Positions 11,636-23,005 of a stretch of 64,000 nt of DNA are shown here, piece after piece. Position numbers and translations under genes: made by a program. Location: the NCBI RefSeq assembly GCF_964204645.1, contig NC_134032.1, positions 10,904,275 through 10,968,274 on the forward strand, written 5' to 3'. The notes under the pieces were generated by a model. It did no database searches, was not told the DNA's origin, and worked only from the letters and a program-made list of their open reading frames with translations. This DNA comes from Tubulanus polymorphus. Taxonomy: Eukaryota; Nemertea; Palaeonemertea; Tubulaniformes; Tubulanidae. The stretch's first letter is position 1, and every line of letters starts with the position of its first letter.

Positions 11636-11641
11636 AATAAA
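11636..11641 (+). terminator. Poly(A) signal, vWA type 1 copy 1
   Basis: AATAAA 103 bp past the stop codon, followed by a T/G-rich stretch. The same signal occurs at the same place after the other three vWA genes. Sequence 11642-12350 is AT-rich with no gene I can support. Confidence 0.7.
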
Positions 11642-13271
11642 CGTAAACATTTACGAAAAAGTGACTTCGATTTTGTCATCTCGTCCGAGCTCATGTATTC
11701 GCCGCTGAAATATAGAGGCAGAACGTGACAATCAAGGTCAAACGCTGCTCGATATTCCAACTGTGGCATGCGAGTGGTAATAATACGTCGGTTTATAGTC
11801 AGGATCGGATCGGAGCGTTTTGCCAACAATGATAAACCAACAAGACCCACGTCAAGACATCATGCCTGTTAAATCTGCAATAGGCCTTTCTATCTTTCCT
11901 ACCCATGTTTTTATCTATCACAAATCCTCCTTTGAAAATACGAAATTGCACTAGACATTTTTACGAAACTAATGTTAATCTAACACGTCAAAGGCTTGGT
12001 CAGTTTGATTTGAATAACCTCGATAATATGAACCCTGAAAATGCGAATAATTCATTTATCGATAGATTACATCATTAACGAGGTTTCACCTAAGCAACTA
12101 AAAATGGCAAGAAAAATCAAAATTACCTTAACCCTGGATGACTAGAGGGCTATTTAGATATTCCAAAAAATGTGTTAGATTGTATAGAGCTTCTATAGGA
12201 CTTGATAAAAGCTCTGTTGAATATCAGAACTTTGTTACCGAAATAGATATAATCAGATGAAACGTACTGCTGAAAAATCCTACAAACAGTCACCGAAAAT
12301 CCGATCCAGAAACTAAAGCACAGTCTTGTCGCTGACTAACACTCAATCTTCTGCTCCACCCTCTCTCCTTCCTGTCATATCCACTGCCCGCCCCTCTCTT
12401 CTTTTATCCTCTCCCCTCCCTGTTCCTGGTTTATAATTCTTGTGAATTCCCGATAGTGGGACTTAACCACGGACCCGTTACCGAGTGGTAGTTTTGGCAG
12501 ATCTTTACATTTACATTCCTTCAAAATGACAGTCAATTTTTGAAAATGCTCCATGGTTTGTGTAGTCAAACTCGCGGCTTCATTTTCTGCTGACTAATTC
12601 CTCCATTTTGCCATCCCTGACTCCATCTTCCTAACAGTTGTTACTGTAAATATCTCAATAAGGAGCTAAACCAAAGCCCTGTTACTGACATTCCTGTAGA
12701 TTTCCACACACTTCGTTTTTCGTCAAACTAACAGCCAAGATTTTGCAAATCCACCACGAATTCGAACAGTCACAGCAGCTGAAAGAACACCACATTTTCT
12801 ATCCAAGAACTGGAAGAGTCAGGCATCAAAAACCACGGAGCTTTTCTATTTAATTAAACCCGATGAAAGATAACAGTTTTATAGATAAAACAGATTCGAC
12901 CTCTCGATTCGGACATTTTTTTATAGTATTTTTTATGCTAAACACATTTCGTAGTGAACTGATGATTAGAATATCTAATAATGAGTCTTCGACTGCGGCT
13001 GCCCGACAATATTAAACTCTATGAGTTTGCTTACGTTCAATCGTGTATCTGGAACAAAATTCCTCACAGATCTCGGCAAAAGTCCGATACCAAAGGTCAA
13101 AACGTTACATATTAACTCGTTTAACTTACTGCATAAGTGAGTTCAAAAATTCTCCCTCGATCGATTCGAATCTGAGACTAAGATTCATTTTTTGATTCGC
13201 GTTCATAATCAGAGCACGAAATTTCGGTCAAAAATGATTTCAAAATTGTATTTACGCATTTTGTATGACTG

Positions 13272-13860
13272 CGGTATTCTGTATCTACCTCTTGATACTC
13301 ATGCGGAATACAGAAATTCTTCCTTCGGATTTCTAGGCCGAGTCAAGATTCATTTTTCAATCACTTTAAAAATCTATGTATGAAATCTCAGTCAAAAGCC
13401 ATTTCAAAGTATAACCGTATTTCAAGTTCAGCCCAGTCAATGTACATAGAAAAATACCAACAAAGAAAAACCAAAAACAAACCGCAAATATTCAATATTT
13501 CGATGTTTAACTCACTCAGATAAAAATCACAAGTCTCTCGACAGATTCCTTATTCCCATAGAAATTCCATTATCAATTTCATAATTAAGTAATTTAGATA
13601 AGATCTTAAAAGATCACGTATAAACATTGCTGCAGTGGGTATCAACTACACAATGTTAAAAGGCACAAAGAATCCATACATATTCTATAGTAAAAATCTA
13701 TATATACCTAAGAGGTTGAGTTTAAGATAAAGAAAGGTATCAGATATACATCAAATGGTTAACCATTTTCGAGATAAGTATCTGATGACGATGATACACC
13801 GATCTTTAGTGAGGAGTATCTCTAGAACCTAGATCAAAAAACCTTTTCCGAGCAGCCTTA
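13272..13860. repeat. Duplicated block (with 4948-5525)
   Basis: Second occurrence of the block at 4948-5525, about 8.3 kb apart. It continues up to the accttttccgagcagcctta end at 13860, where the following sequences differ. It supports an inner duplication older than the large array. Confidence 0.85.
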
Positions 13861-14392
13861 CGTTGTTCCTTTCTCTCTCTGTACGGCCGTTTCTTTTATT
13901 TCATTTTTTGTCCTTTTTTCTATTTTTCATATATTTGCGAACCGAGCTTTTCTGAGCTTATATGCGTGCGTGCTTTTTTCTATCAGAGGCGGGAGGCTCA
14001 AAGCACATCCTCGGACACGCAGTGAACTTGTCCCTTCGTACAAAGTGACCTCATCAATCACAATATACTCAGACCCCTGTGTATATTCGTTCGCTGCGAG
14101 AGGCGGGGGCCCAAAGCACATCCTCGGACATGCAGTGAACTTGTCCCTTCGTACAAAGTGATCAATCACAACGTACTCAGACCCCTCCTGCTGTTTGTAA
14201 GGGAGTCCACATCTAGCGGATCATACCCTGATGCACTTGTCGTGATGAGCGACATAAGTTCGCTTATTACTTACCTGTATCTTAATTCTTATTATTTCAT
14301 TTTCTCTTTTATTCATATATGTTTCTATTTCTTTCATATATTTTCTTCCCGCCGTTTTGAGAAAACGTTGCTCGGAAAAGGTTGGGCGTGCG
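13838..14392. mobile_element. Inverted-repeat element with internal direct repeat
   Basis: Bounded by accttttccgagcagc and its inverse near gctcggaaaaggttgggc. Inside, a ~115-bp segment is directly repeated (13985-14080 and 14099-14190), with shared gcagtgaacttgtcccttcg. At 5500-5525 the same left sequence is followed by unrelated DNA, as expected if this element inserted or was lost at one site. No coding sequence is supported. Confidence 0.5.
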
Positions 14393-14472
14393 TGCAATAC
14401 CCTTTTGGCACAAACTATAAGAGATTTACTCAACACGATCCAATAAGCAATTCAAAATTCAGGTGAATCATC

Positions 14473-14935
14473 GCACATCAATTCCGGGTTCGATCCCCGA
14501 ACTTATGTATTACTCGTCAACCATAGATTCAAACCGGGTTCAAACCCCGGACTACTGGTCTACTGGTTAACTAAAGGATATAGAATAATACCGGGTTCAA
14601 ACCCCGCGCTACTGGACTACTGGTTAACTAAACGATATACAATAATACCGGGTTCAAACCCCGGACTACTGGACTACTGGTTAACTAAACGATTTAAAAT
14701 AATACCGGGTTCAAACCCCGTACTAATGTTTTACCGGTTAATTTGAAAATATAGATGACCCGGTCCATACCCAGGACCAATGTTTTACTGGTTAACTAAA
14801 CGTAATAAAATGATTCCGGGTTCAAACCCCGGACTAATGGTTAACTTGACAATTTAGCAGTTTACCGGGTTCAAAACCCGGACTACTGAATAGCTCAACA
14901 ATAGATTCATACTGGGTTCGAACCCCGGGCAGCAC
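14473..14935 (+). repeat. Tandem T-arm/B-box-like array, copy 1
   Basis: Eight occurrences of ccgggttcaaaccccgg or close variants; four successive ones are spaced exactly 57 bp (14534, 14591, 14648, 14705). Each forms a 5-bp stem with a 7-nt TTCAAAC loop, the geometry of a tRNA T-arm, and matches the internal Pol III B-box (GGTTCRANNCC). Between them is ggttaactaaacgat-type sequence. No acceptor stem, anticodon arm or A-box is present, so these are not tRNA genes. Copy 2 has one unit fewer (43614-44014). Confidence 0.9.
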
Positions 14936-16492
14936 CAGCTAGTAAAAAGTCTACCATCAAAACTTGTGAACGAAACGTCTTGTATAGGGTTGTGAATAAC
15001 TCCTCTCCAAATACAGAATTGGAAAAAAATATTTGGAGATTGATTATAGATATTTCAATTAAATGAGAATTTTTGATTCGGTATTTTTCTGTACAACTAA
15101 CAAGGACGAACTCTAACTACAGCCCTGCGCCGAAATACGTATTCAAATCGGGATATTCCGACCGTGCATGAGCTCTTTCAGAAATACAGTCAATGTATCA
15201 GCGACAAAAGTACTCTTTATTTACTCTTTATATAGAAAAGTGCAGAAACGATAATCTCGTTCTGTTCAGGGATTTTGAATATGCATCTTAACACGTTCAC
15301 ACGGAGCCATAAGTTGATTCAAAATATATATGAGTTTAAAAACTCTCAAAAGTCGCTTCATGTGTTTTGAACTAATTTTTCGATTTAGCTCATAATCATG
15401 TAACGGAATGTATTCAAAGTATTCCGCAATTTTGAAAACATCTCCTCAAATTTTTCGCCTATATTCATATACCAGAAATAATCTACGCAAGTTTTATCAC
15501 ATACACACAAAGATACATGAAAATGCGTGTACCTATGAGCAAGCATCAAATGAATTTTGAAATCACGAAATATCTGAAGTCAGCCAAATACGCAATCTAC
15601 TTAACATGAAAAATACGAGACAAATTTCTTCCATCGAGACACGTCGAATCTGTTTTATCTATACACCTTTAAATCAGGTATATTTGATAGTTTCCGTCGG
15701 AAAGAAGAACTCATTGAGTGCTATCTTAGTCAAAACAGTAGAAAAAATCCTGTATGCTTTGGTTGTTGATTTATCAAATAGTGGACCTCGGAGCCCTGGC
15801 ATCTGCCAGTTTGTGATAGAAAATGCATCAGTTCTTCCAGAAACATTGCTGTTAGTTTGGGACGATTCGAACTCTTGTTGGATTTGCAAAAAATTGACTG
15901 TTGGTTTGACGAAAAGAAGTGTGGAAATCGGTACAGAAAAGTCGGTAACAGGGCTGTGGTTTAGTTCCACAATGGGATATTTACAGAAACAACAGCCAGG
16001 AGGCAAAATGGAGGGATTAGTCAGCAGAAATGTAGCTATGAGTTTGACAACACAAACCATGGCGATTTCTCAAAAATCGACTGTCAATTTGAGGCGATGG
16101 AAATATGAAAATCTGCTAAAACTATCACTCAGTAACCGGACAGCGGTTTTGTCTCACAATCGGATATCAACACGAACCATAGGCCAAGAAGAGGGAATGA
16201 GGGGATGACAGAAGGGAGAGCATGGGCAGTGGGGAGGATTGTGGTTTAGCTTGAACACAAACCAAGGGTAGGGAGGAGGGGAGGTTGATAAAAATGAGGG
16301 GTATAGTTAACAGGACTGGGTTTAGATTTACACCAACTACGAAGAGAACGGGTGAAAGAAGGGAGGGGGAAGACAGCGATGGGGGAGGGAGAAGGCCTGA
16401 ATGAGTTGTCAGAAAGAGGGCTCATAGACAGTAAGATCATTGCATGACTGTGACCAGTATGATTTCACGATATCCGAAAACTAACTTTTTAA

Positions 16493-16687
16493 TACTATGA
16501 ATTATGTAAATATGAATTTAAGTTTGAGTCAAATTGTAAAACCGTCAAAAATAGAAGGAATGCACCTCACCACAATATCAAACGAGCTGAAATTCACTTG
16601 TTTGCCGTCTTTCTTCTATCGGCCATAATATTCGCCATCATCATCATCTCAACGCTTGTGGTTACTGTTTGCATCCTTAAGATATGA
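16493..16687 (+). CDS. Possible exon with C-terminal membrane helix
   Basis: An open frame of 64 codons without a start codon ends in a strongly hydrophobic stretch (LFAVFLLSAIIFAIIIISTL) followed by VVTVCILKI and a stop. In copy 2 the frame is intact and longer (45568-45801, 77 codons). A terminal coding exon of a single-pass membrane protein would look like this, but I found no convincing upstream exon. It could also be chance in AT-rich DNA. Confidence 0.2.
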   Translation, partial: YYELCKYEFKFESNCKTVKNRRNAPHHNIKRAEIHLFAVFLLSAIIFAIIIISTLVVTVCILKI

Positions 16688-16767
16688 GTTAGTTTCAGCT
16701 AGACGTGCCTTAATTCAAACTGTTTAGTTCTGGTGAATCCGGTTTGCGATAAGGAAAGACGGTCAAT

Positions 16768-17043
16768 ATGGCCACCCGCAGTAGTGTAGTGTATACGGAC
16801 TACAAATGTAAATCGAGAGCGACAACGGTCACTTTGAATACGAATTCACCGTCTGCTGAACAATATTCAACCTTGACCACAACGTCGTATACGACTTACG
16901 ACCCGATCCGATCGTTGGGTCGGAGGGAAGCGAGTCTGCGTCAGACTCGATTTTTTAATCGGGAACATTTTCGACAGAGTTTACTTTCCGACCACAAGGA
17001 TAGAATAAGTTTTATTTTCTACGACCCGATCAGATCGTCGTAG
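16768..17043 (+). other. 91-codon open frame running into a MITE
   Basis: Starts at ATG (MATRSSVVYTDYKCKS) and remains open for 91 codons; the second half is translated from the MITE at 16883-17192. It is preserved in copy 2 (45882-46157, same frame). Without splice or homology evidence it may be chance. I record it because both copies keep it open. Confidence 0.15.
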
Positions 17044-17192
17044 CCAATCAGCGACGGGTTTTGCATCACATGTCTTTAAGACTCGGCGATGATCGAGTCG
17101 TATTTATGTCGACCCGAGTGCTCCTAGGATCGTGAGACAAATGAATCGGCAATCAGTGGTCATACGACGATTTAGTCGGGTCGTAAGTCGAC
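16883..17192. mobile_element. MITE, ~310 bp
   Basis: Terminal inverted repeats: tacgacttacgacccgatc on the left and gtcgggtcgtaagtcgacc on the right. Internally it has repeats of gacccgatc and ctacgacccgatcagatcgt. It has no transposase. The copy 2 version (45995-46275) has lost its right end. A degenerate relative is at 6440-6700. Confidence 0.65.
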
Positions 17193-18225
17193 CTTAGCTT
17201 AGCTATAAATAGACTATTTTCTTCACAACCTTCCTCGGCAAATTTTCCCCCAAAAATGGTTTTGTTCGTAATTGCAATCCATAATTGCTATTATCAGCCT
17301 ATATTCAGATATTTCATAATTTTTCTTTAAAATACTAGTTAAACTTTTTGTACATATCCCTCTGAAAGGCCTCTTTAGGAGGGATGTGCGAAAATGATTA
17401 TGATTATTATTTCAATATCTACTAATTATCAGCGCTAAGCTAATCAAAGTTACTTTTTAAGACCTTGTCGGCTCTGCAGTTCACTAATGTCGCTTGTACC
17501 TCGCAACTGGTTGACCTTGGAGTGATAACTGAAGGTCAACTCACTTGAGCGGCAATCCTTTTTCGTCTGGATGGAATGCAATATAAGCTTTATACACTTA
17601 GCTTTATAGACTTTAGTTACATAACATCGCAACACACGTCAACCACGTATCCCACGCAGCTGGCACTTCTGTCGAGTGCGCTTGTTCAAATTGCCGTTCT
17701 ACAGTAACGTGAGCAATTCCAGTCGATAAATTCAACAAGCTGTGAAAATTGGGAATTGAAATTTGACCAAACTAATTATTTTAACTCCAGCGTCCATCCT
17801 ATCAAACCAGAATGGTGGACCTAGGCTTTGAGTTACATACAATTAAGGGGAACCGCAAGAATCCACCATCATCGTCCAAGATAATGCATTTCAAATTTCA
17901 ACTTTCGAACTAGATTTTTTTTCTTCTGAATCCAAAGGTTATCACTTGAACCACCAAATATTGATTACAATGATAGTTTTCTTCAAGATTATTTGCTTTT
18001 AAAAGAAATATAAATAATCTTTACAGGTATATAAGGGGCGGATACACGGGCTAATTTTGAAGAACCCGTCACATCCTAAAAGGGCTCATTGATGATGTCC
18101 ATTATTAGGCAATATTAGGCGTACTCCCGAACAAAAATACACCAATTTTCATCGTTGACAAGATGAAAAAGGGCACGTGGAAGACCGAAAAACTACAAGC
18201 AGATCTGGTGGATCCTCTTTTGGAA
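17193..18225. repeat. Upstream region of vWA type 2
   Basis: AT-rich sequence paralogous to 6700-7860 with several indels. It includes ggatggaat and ccagaatggtgga segments shared by both. I see no gene in it; the short frame at 17450-17635 on the minus strand is not conserved in the paralogous segment. Confidence 0.6.
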
Positions 18226-18720
18226 TCTTCGATTGCCGCAGTAGCACACATCAACTCGCGCTTCGATGAACGAACGTAGGTGTATCACGGATCGAAAATT
18301 GAAATTCAACATCCGTATAGTAAGAGGAACCAAGATCGTTACCGTCCAGTGAGCACGCGCAGAACACAACTACCGGCGTATATTTCAAACTGTAAACGTC
18401 ACCAACCCTAGCCCTACAAACCAAAGAAAATCACTAATCCCAGAAGAAGGGAAATCTTTCAGCGAGTAAATTCGATTTCAGTTATCATTTTTGTAAGTGA
18501 TTTGTCCATTCGTAAAAGAAAATGGTTTGTTTAGGCCTTTATAGTTCGTGTTTTATGCCCAGGCCATACACAGGGAGACACAACCCGGAAAAAAGAAACA
18601 GAAAGTATTTCGTGTGTGATGCTCCGAAACAAGAGGAGTCGAAACAACCCAAAAAAGCGTTTCTGTTTTATGTTTCGGGTGAACCGTCTTACTGCGGTTT
18701 AGAGAAAGAGTTTTGTGAGA
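18226..18720 (+). repeat. Pre-vWA repeated block, type 2 copy 1
   Basis: Relative of 7862-8260 and inverted 5522-6010. It ends about 140 bp before the type 2 TATA box. It carries a small frame (CFMPRPYTGRHNPEKRNRK) that is also open in the inverted copy and in copy 2, but no gene structure is visible around it. Confidence 0.65.
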
Positions 18721-18857
18721 AAATATTATGAAAAAATATTTTTCAATATATATTTTAAAAATATTCATATAAATTATAGATATGACGGGGAAGAAATTAA
18801 AAACCACATCGAGTTATCGATAACCAATATAAAAACGACCGGCAGCTATTCGTTCGG

Positions 18858-18940
18858 TATAAATAACACCACATTTCCCCGGTCCAGACATCAACTATTG
18901 TTTCAGTAACCAACACTGTATTTCGTGCTGTAATTTAAAG
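18858..18940 (+). promoter_or_regulatory. Core promoter and 5' UTR exon, vWA type 2 copy 1
   Basis: TATAAATA at 18858-18865 and a noncoding exon ending at 18940 before gtaagttg. The layout is the same as at the type 1 genes, including cggcagctattcgttc just upstream. Confidence 0.75.
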
Positions 18941-19122
18941 GTAAGTTGCGTAAACCTCATCATGATTTTGTTCGTCTTCTATGAAACTGCAAATTATCTA
19001 CGTCTGCTGGTCTGTGATTAGTAAAGTCACAGTCGGGCGGTTGAGGTGTTCACGCCATTTTCTTCTGATAGGTATTTTATTCATTTTATTTCTATTAATT
19101 TCTATTTCACGTTCAGCTGAAA

Positions 19123-21302
19123 ATGACTGCAATCTTCTACGGGATGCTATTGGGAGTCGCGTTCGTGTTGGCGCCGGTGGCAGCAATGGCGGAACCTCCC
19201 GTCTTGTCGGACTCAAAACCAAGTAAAACGTGTTTATTTTTCAAAGCAATGTTAGCGTCTACATTTTTCGGTGATAGTAAAACAAACGGCACCAAACATA
19301 TATGAATTTATGTACGCAAAGTTCAACAAAGCATTCAGTGTTATAAATACTTTTTGAATTATTTTGTTGTTCAAAAGGGAAAAATTAATAACTTACCAGC
19401 CTATACGTGCTTTTTTCAGGCACAGTAAATATAAGTAGCCTATCCGGTGACAGCTAGAATCTATGAATATAGCGCTAATCTATTGAATTCGTCAAATCCC
19501 AGAGCAGTCATGATTTTTCCAATTTTTAGTGTGTTTGATAAAGAACGATGTTGTTCTCGTGCTGGACCAGAGTGGAAGTTTGAAAAACGGAATAAATGGA
19601 CAAGGACCAGACAACATACCGACTGTCAGGAAAGCAACGGAAGACATCGTCAGGGGCTTGCCGCTTCCTAAAGCTAAAGGCGATTCCGCAATTTACGAGG
19701 TAACAATAAAATGTTGAAAGCACATCGCACATGTACAGGAAAACACAGAAACAGGAGACATGAACATGTTTCCCTATGTCATCACGAGAGCCGAGAAATA
19801 TGGTTTTGAGAACATTGTTTCCGAGATCAAACATGTTTGTTTCCGTGTTTCTGTATTTTCCTGCGTCGTGTGCGATGGCTTGAAGCTTATGGATGGCTTA
19901 CCGGTCTACCGGTCAACCATTGGTTTAGGATTAAAAATTCGAATTAAGCGAAAGAAACTAAACAAAAAATCTCTGAGTTTAACTTAACTTGACCAATCTG
20001 AATACTTTATGAATAATTCTGAATAAATATAAGCTTTAACTGGTAATTGATTTTAGATTTTTTTTCTAAATCATCTTTTAGGTAGAAGTGTATAGGTGGT
20101 CATATCTATACGGTATTTCCATATGAATAATGTACTAAATTGTTTTTTGTTCAGGTAGGGGTGTACATGTTTTCGGGAGCTGATGAACAGCTCATAGTTC
20201 AACAAATGACCGAGTTGCAAACGACGCAAGACGTTGATAATATCGTGACTAAAATCGATGATGCAAAAATTAACCACGGCCAGACACATACAGATACAGC
20301 GCTGAAGAATGTCAGAGAACAGGTAGATAAATATTATAGTCTCAGAAAATACCACCTGTAACCACATCCCAATCCAGCGATAAAGTGCAACATCTGTTAT
20401 GAGTTATGGACTCGCAAGTAATCGAGATCCGTTGGGTGCGGAGTCTCAGAATAAGTTAATTTTACGAATCTTTCCAAAAACGGACCATTTCAACTCATTA
20501 AAAACTGGGATCTAAATAAAAGTCAACTTGCTGAATATCTCGGCGATCATCACTCACTATGTACTTCCATCGTACTTTTAAAATTGAATAAACAAATTAG
20601 TTATTGTCACATGATTTGGCATCGACGCGTGCCAGGGTTTGGTTGCCTTTGCGCTATTGGTGATGCAACCAAATCCATCCTGGTAGTACTTGTCGAGAGA
20701 GATGCGTAAGAATCTTGACCATCATGTGCTGCTCCCGAATGGTGAATATGAGAACTAATTCACTTCTCACATGTCACAGTAAGAAAATCGAAAATCTTGA
20801 CTATCACGTGCTGCCCCTATATTAACCATTGGCGGTGAATGCGTGAACTAATCGAGTACTCGCATGCCACTGTAAGAATATTGATCTGTGTAGAATTCTG
20901 CCCATTGAATATTTGTATTCTCCCTAGAAATTCCCCCAAATCATCATACAATATTTCATTCACTTTCAGATGTTGCCGAACAGTCGCCCAGACGTGAACA
21001 ACACGGTCGTATTGATCACAGACGGCGAAATTTACAAAGGGAACGAGTTCATTAATATCGCAGAAGGCTTGTTGCTCGAGCAGGCGGATAAACTACGAGG
21101 CCCCAACACCCGTATCATCGGAGTCGGGGTCGGAGCAAAACTGCCGGAATTCAGAGAGCAGTTGAAGAAAGTGGTCAGTCGTCCGGTGAGCGAAAACTAC
21201 TTCGAAATAAAAGATTGGGAAAACGTCAAGAATTATATGGGGGAAGCGATCACGGCCACTTTGATATGCCCCCCGCCGTGCCGAATGAAATCATACAAAT
21301 GA
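19123..21302 (+). CDS. Secreted vWA-domain protein, type 2 (copy 1)
   Basis: Spliced CDS of 256 codons: 19123-19222, 19530-19699, 20155-20322, 20970-21302, with a noncoding first exon ending at 18940 and an acceptor at 19116. The signal peptide ends near AMA|EPP. The vWA domain keeps the full MIDAS (DQSGS at 46-50, GQTHTDTAL, LITDGE). Relative to type 1 it has one extra codon in exon 3 (PLPKAKGDSA against PLPVENNPA) and a longer, basic C-terminal tail (CPPPCRMKSYK). Phases match type 1 exactly, so the two genes are duplicates. The acceptor of exon 3 must be ttttag at 19529 to keep frame; the apparent alternative after gataaag would break it. Function is inferred only as extracellular ligand binding. 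Confidence 0.88.
19723..19877. mobile_element. MITE in intron 3 of vWA type 2
   Basis: About 30-bp imperfect terminal repeats: atcgcacatgtacaggaaaa on the left and the inverse of atcgcacacgacgcaggaaa on the right, with agaaac inside each. The same element sits at the same intron position in the copy 2 genes (39158-39300, 48736-48891) but is almost fully deleted from vWA type 1 of copy 1, where only cccatcgcac remains at 10260. Confidence 0.65.
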
Positions 21303-21363
21303 ATCCTTTATCTGTTCATCTATATTCAGTCGTATTCCGATGAAACGTCATATGAAATCAAAC

Positions 21364-21369
21364 AATAAA
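21364..21369 (+). terminator. Poly(A) signal, vWA type 2 copy 1
   Basis: AATAAA 61 bp after the stop codon, in the same context (aaacaataaacgtaaac) as the other vWA genes. Confidence 0.7.
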
Positions 21370-22389
21370 CGTAAACATTTACAAAAAAAATCACTTTGTT
21401 ATTGTCATCTCGTCTGTAGTTCATATCATATTCGCCCCTGAAATATTACGACAGAACGTGGCAGTCAAGGTCAAACGAAGCTCAATATTCTTACTCAACT
21501 TCAACTCAATTTAGATTAATTTCATAAGGAAGCATGTTTTAGGAATATTAACTAACAGAACAAAAATGAAAATTGAGAAGGCTTTCACATGAGGGCCAAG
21601 CAAAGGCCGCTACAGCCAGCACCCAAGGAAAAACAAAAAGATAGAAAAGAAGAGAAGAGAGAAAGGACAATAAAAAAAGAATGAGGCCGAGTTAAGCGTG
21701 AGAGAGCCGTTTTGTTACAATATCATTGATCACTTGAGTCAAATTTAACTTAGGGTCATTGCGGACAACCTTCGCGCTCGTATCGAGCTGAAATCTAAGA
21801 TGATATTTTTCTTACAGAGTACTTTTTTCAAGCTAGTTACTTTTTCTCAATTTCGACAAATCAAGGTATCTTAAAGGATGAAGGAATGGGATCGATGGTA
21901 TACGTTCATGAGAATTTAGTTACGTAGTGAATATTCAGTAAAGATCGGTAATGTACTGTGTACCAGAAATCTTAAAAAAACCGTTCAACTGCTGGAAAAG
22001 AGTAAAATTGTCATACCACAGCGGAAATTGCACCAAAATAAACAACCTAACTTTTCCCGTAATTAAGTGTGTTCCCGGAAAAAATCCCATTCATATCAAT
22101 GAATTATAATCAATGAAAAGCTTTGTTATCAACTTTCACTGAAAATATTACAAAGAAACACATTCGATAAAATCAGACATCATTTACCAAATCAAGAGGC
22201 CCCATTAGAGGCACATTAACAACGAGATGAAATCTTATTTGCACGGTGCGAAAAAATTACTTATCGTTTAAATGAAAATCGCAACCCCCGACCTGACTCT
22301 AAATGCAACTTCACCATACCTACTAGAGACAAATTTGGGCGAAATAAACGAAACCCTAATGTCACGTGTTAGCATCAACGCATTCTCCC
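21370..22389. other. Intergenic, nothing recognised
   Basis: AT-rich sequence with a purine-rich stretch near 21620-21690. No conserved frame, RNA gene or repeat array was seen. A 61-codon frame at 22272-22457 overlaps a SINE fragment (gggattcgtacctggtggca, minus-strand B-box) and is not considered coding. Confidence 0.5.
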
Positions 22390-22429
22390 TCGATAGGGAT
22401 TCGTACCTGGTGGCACAGCTAGGGCGAAC

Positions 22430-22665
22430 TTCGGTTATCGGAGTTAGTCGACTATAGTCGAACTAAACAAAACCAAATGTCCGTTAGTCTGAACTATCGT
22501 CCGGATATGGTCGAACACGGGATCGGGCATGGTCGCTGTAGTTCCGACCCATTTCCATGGCCGAAAGTGTGAAATTTTACGTTACGACCGAACTATGGTT
22601 ACCGAGCGTTCGGATATTAGTTCCGACCACTAGTCGACTAGCTACGAAAACCGAAGTTGGCCCTA
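22430..22665. mobile_element. MITE, 236 bp, inside inverted SINE fragments
   Basis: Terminal inverted repeats of ~45 bp: tagggcgaacttcggttatc and the inverse of tagggccaacttcggttttc, both containing agtcgacta. It is flanked on the left by a minus-strand SINE fragment (22390-22420) and on the right by a plus-strand SINE fragment (gcagtggcagccccgatg), so the whole forms a larger palindrome. Copy 2: 51432-51677. Confidence 0.7.
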
Positions 22666-23005
22666 CTGCAGTGGCAGCCCCGATGTCATCAGGGTCCTCT
22701 TGAAATCGGAAATCAGAGTTTAGACACTGAGACAGCATTTCGAGCAAGACGGTGAAATAATTGGACAACGACAAAAAATGTGGTGTTACATACAGATTAA
22801 TCAAATGACTTGTTTAAATCATTCACAAGCAACATGTATAGTAACGAACCACACGCAAAGTAAGGACTGAATTAGATTATGATAAAGCTACAGTTGTTCT
22901 GGATACGATATGTATTACAAATGTTTTATGTCGTGTTCGACTAAATACGTATTTTCTCAAGTGGGATCTACTTCAATCAGCGCACAATTTGACTCCAGCG
23001 TCTGC

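Larger units (their letters stand above)
12352..16247. other. Second foldback region, arms ~560-620 bp
   Basis: 12352-12912 and 15630-16247 are imperfect inverted repeats: for example caaaccatggagcattttca (reverse complement of left) against caaaccatggcgatttctca (right). Both arms look like decayed coding sequence, because minus-strand left and plus-strand right share a TNHGxFSKIDC reading in matching frames, then diverge with stops. The right arm carries a 200-codon open frame (15606-16208) in copy 1 that is frameshifted in copy 2, so I do not call it a gene. The interior holds the duplicated block, an inverted-repeat element and the B-box-like array. Confidence 0.6.

Noticed and set aside
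14473-14935. Cluster of tRNA genes
   Set aside because: Only the T-arm is present in each unit; there is no acceptor stem, D-arm, anticodon arm or A-box.
15606-16208. 200-codon plus-strand frame
   Set aside because: It lies in a foldback arm, is frameshifted in copy 2, and the inverted arm carries stops in the matching frame.
19541-19549. Exon 3 acceptor after gataaag in vWA type 2
   Set aside because: It would break the frame; ttttag at 19529 keeps the phase and matches the other three genes.
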